From: Caldora sp. SIO3E6
GTDB lineage: Bacteria > Cyanobacteriota > Cyanobacteriia > Cyanobacteriales > Coleofasciculaceae
DNA length: 5,580 nt
Direction: 5' to 3'
Assembly: GCA_010672185.1 (NCBI GenBank)
Contig: JAAHHL010000532.1
Span: forward strand, 1 to 5,580
The stretch's first letter is position 1. Every line of letters starts with the position of its first letter. Shown in pieces: positions 5,305 to 5,580 of this stretch. The notes beneath the pieces are model-generated. The model saw only the letters and a list, made by a program, of their open reading frames with translations, made no database searches and had not been told where the DNA came from. Made by a program: the position numbers and the translations under genes.

Positions 5305-5402
5305 TTATAGCAGTCGCCAGGGCGGTTAAGACATTCTCAGGTAAGGCAAGTGAACAAGGGGCTACCATCCCCTTGTCCTAATCGCCTTGGCGGTTGCTAT
5401 AA
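5305..5402. repeat. 98-base fold-back (MITE-like) element with nested hairpin
   Basis: The ends form inverted arms of 29 bases (5305-5333 and 5374-5402; outer part TTATAGC/GCTATAA). They differ at five positions, four of which still pair as G-U in RNA of the plus strand. Inside is a perfect 8-bp hairpin, ACAAGGGG (5354-5361) and CCCCTTGT (5369-5376), with a 7-base loop. It partly competes with the right arm. The element is non-coding, ends 45 bases upstream of the Crp-family start codon, and resembles miniature inverted-repeat elements common in cyanobacteria. No clear target-site duplication was identified. Confidence 0.75.
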
Positions 5403-5503
5403 CATCACTAGAGCGTCGATGAGCGTATTTATAAAATTCTAGTCCAGGCAGGAAACTGGGGAGAGGAATTAGAGTAAATCCTTGCAGCATTGGCAACTGG
5501 GGA

Positions 5504-5580
5504 GAGCTGAGGAAGCTGAGGGAGCTGAGGGAGCTGAGGGAGCTGAGGGAGTTGAGGGAGCTGAGGGAGCTGAGGGAGCA
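5504..5580. repeat. GAGCTGAGG nonamer tandem array running off the window
   Basis: Eight 9-base units (5504-5575) plus a partial one reach the window end. Two units are variant: AAGCTGAGG at 5513-5521 and GAGTTGAGG at 5549-5557. Just before it, AACTGGGGAGAG occurs twice (5454-5465 and 5495-5506). The unit length of nine means one frame could read as repeated Glu-Leu-Arg, but no start codon with a credible gene precedes it here, so intergenic tandem repeat is the better call. Confidence 0.85.

Noticed and set aside
5504..5580. Possible coding repeat (Glu-Leu-Arg)n
   Set aside because: One frame is open, but no start codon with supporting signals lies upstream in the window, and the nonamer shows the variant pattern of intergenic tandem repeats.

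Overview
The window reads as chromosomal DNA from a filamentous cyanobacterium. The support is a Crp/Fnr regulator of a type common in cyanobacteria, a secreted or membrane-anchored multi-WD40 protein of a class typical of large cyanobacterial genomes, and intergenic DNA crowded with heptamer and nonamer tandem repeats and small fold-back elements. The repeat style recalls Moorena/Coleofasciculus-like genomes. That is an impression from pattern, not a database result.

Layout. Positions 1-625 carry no intact gene. They hold two paired-hairpin (REPIN-like) elements at 84-148 and 216-287, the tail of a third at the window edge, and a short minus-strand remnant of what looks like a DUF5615/PIN-like toxin gene (366-494). 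Positions 626-1651 (minus) encode a DppB/OppB-type ABC transporter permease with no partner subunit visible. A 324-base divergent spacer contains a plausible promoter for the next gene. Positions 1976-3982 (plus) encode a 668-residue protein with an N-terminal hydrophobic segment, a short acidic Pro-rich repeat, and 14 WD repeats that split by a linker into 7 + 7, so probably two seven-bladed propellers. After 52 bases and a near-perfect Shine-Dalgarno comes a small 109-residue protein that looks like a dimeric alpha/beta-barrel (ABM-like) domain (4035-4364); it may be co-transcribed with the WD40 gene. Its stop codon is the first three bases of a TAGGTGT heptamer array. Convergent to it, 4570-5259 (minus) encodes a Crp/Fnr regulator with an unusual recognition helix. 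A TATAAT box and a palindrome sit directly before its start. A 98-base fold-back element (5305-5402) and a nonamer array running off the window end (5504-5580) complete the region.

How the genes relate. The only likely operon is WD40 plus ABM-like gene. The permease is transcribed away from it and the Crp-type regulator toward it, so neither must be functionally linked. No phage, transposase, CRISPR or biosynthetic cluster was seen. The less ordinary content is the 14-blade architecture with signs of ongoing blade duplication, and the density of unrelated small repeats (at least five families in 5.6 kb). I did not find convincing evidence of a wholly new system.
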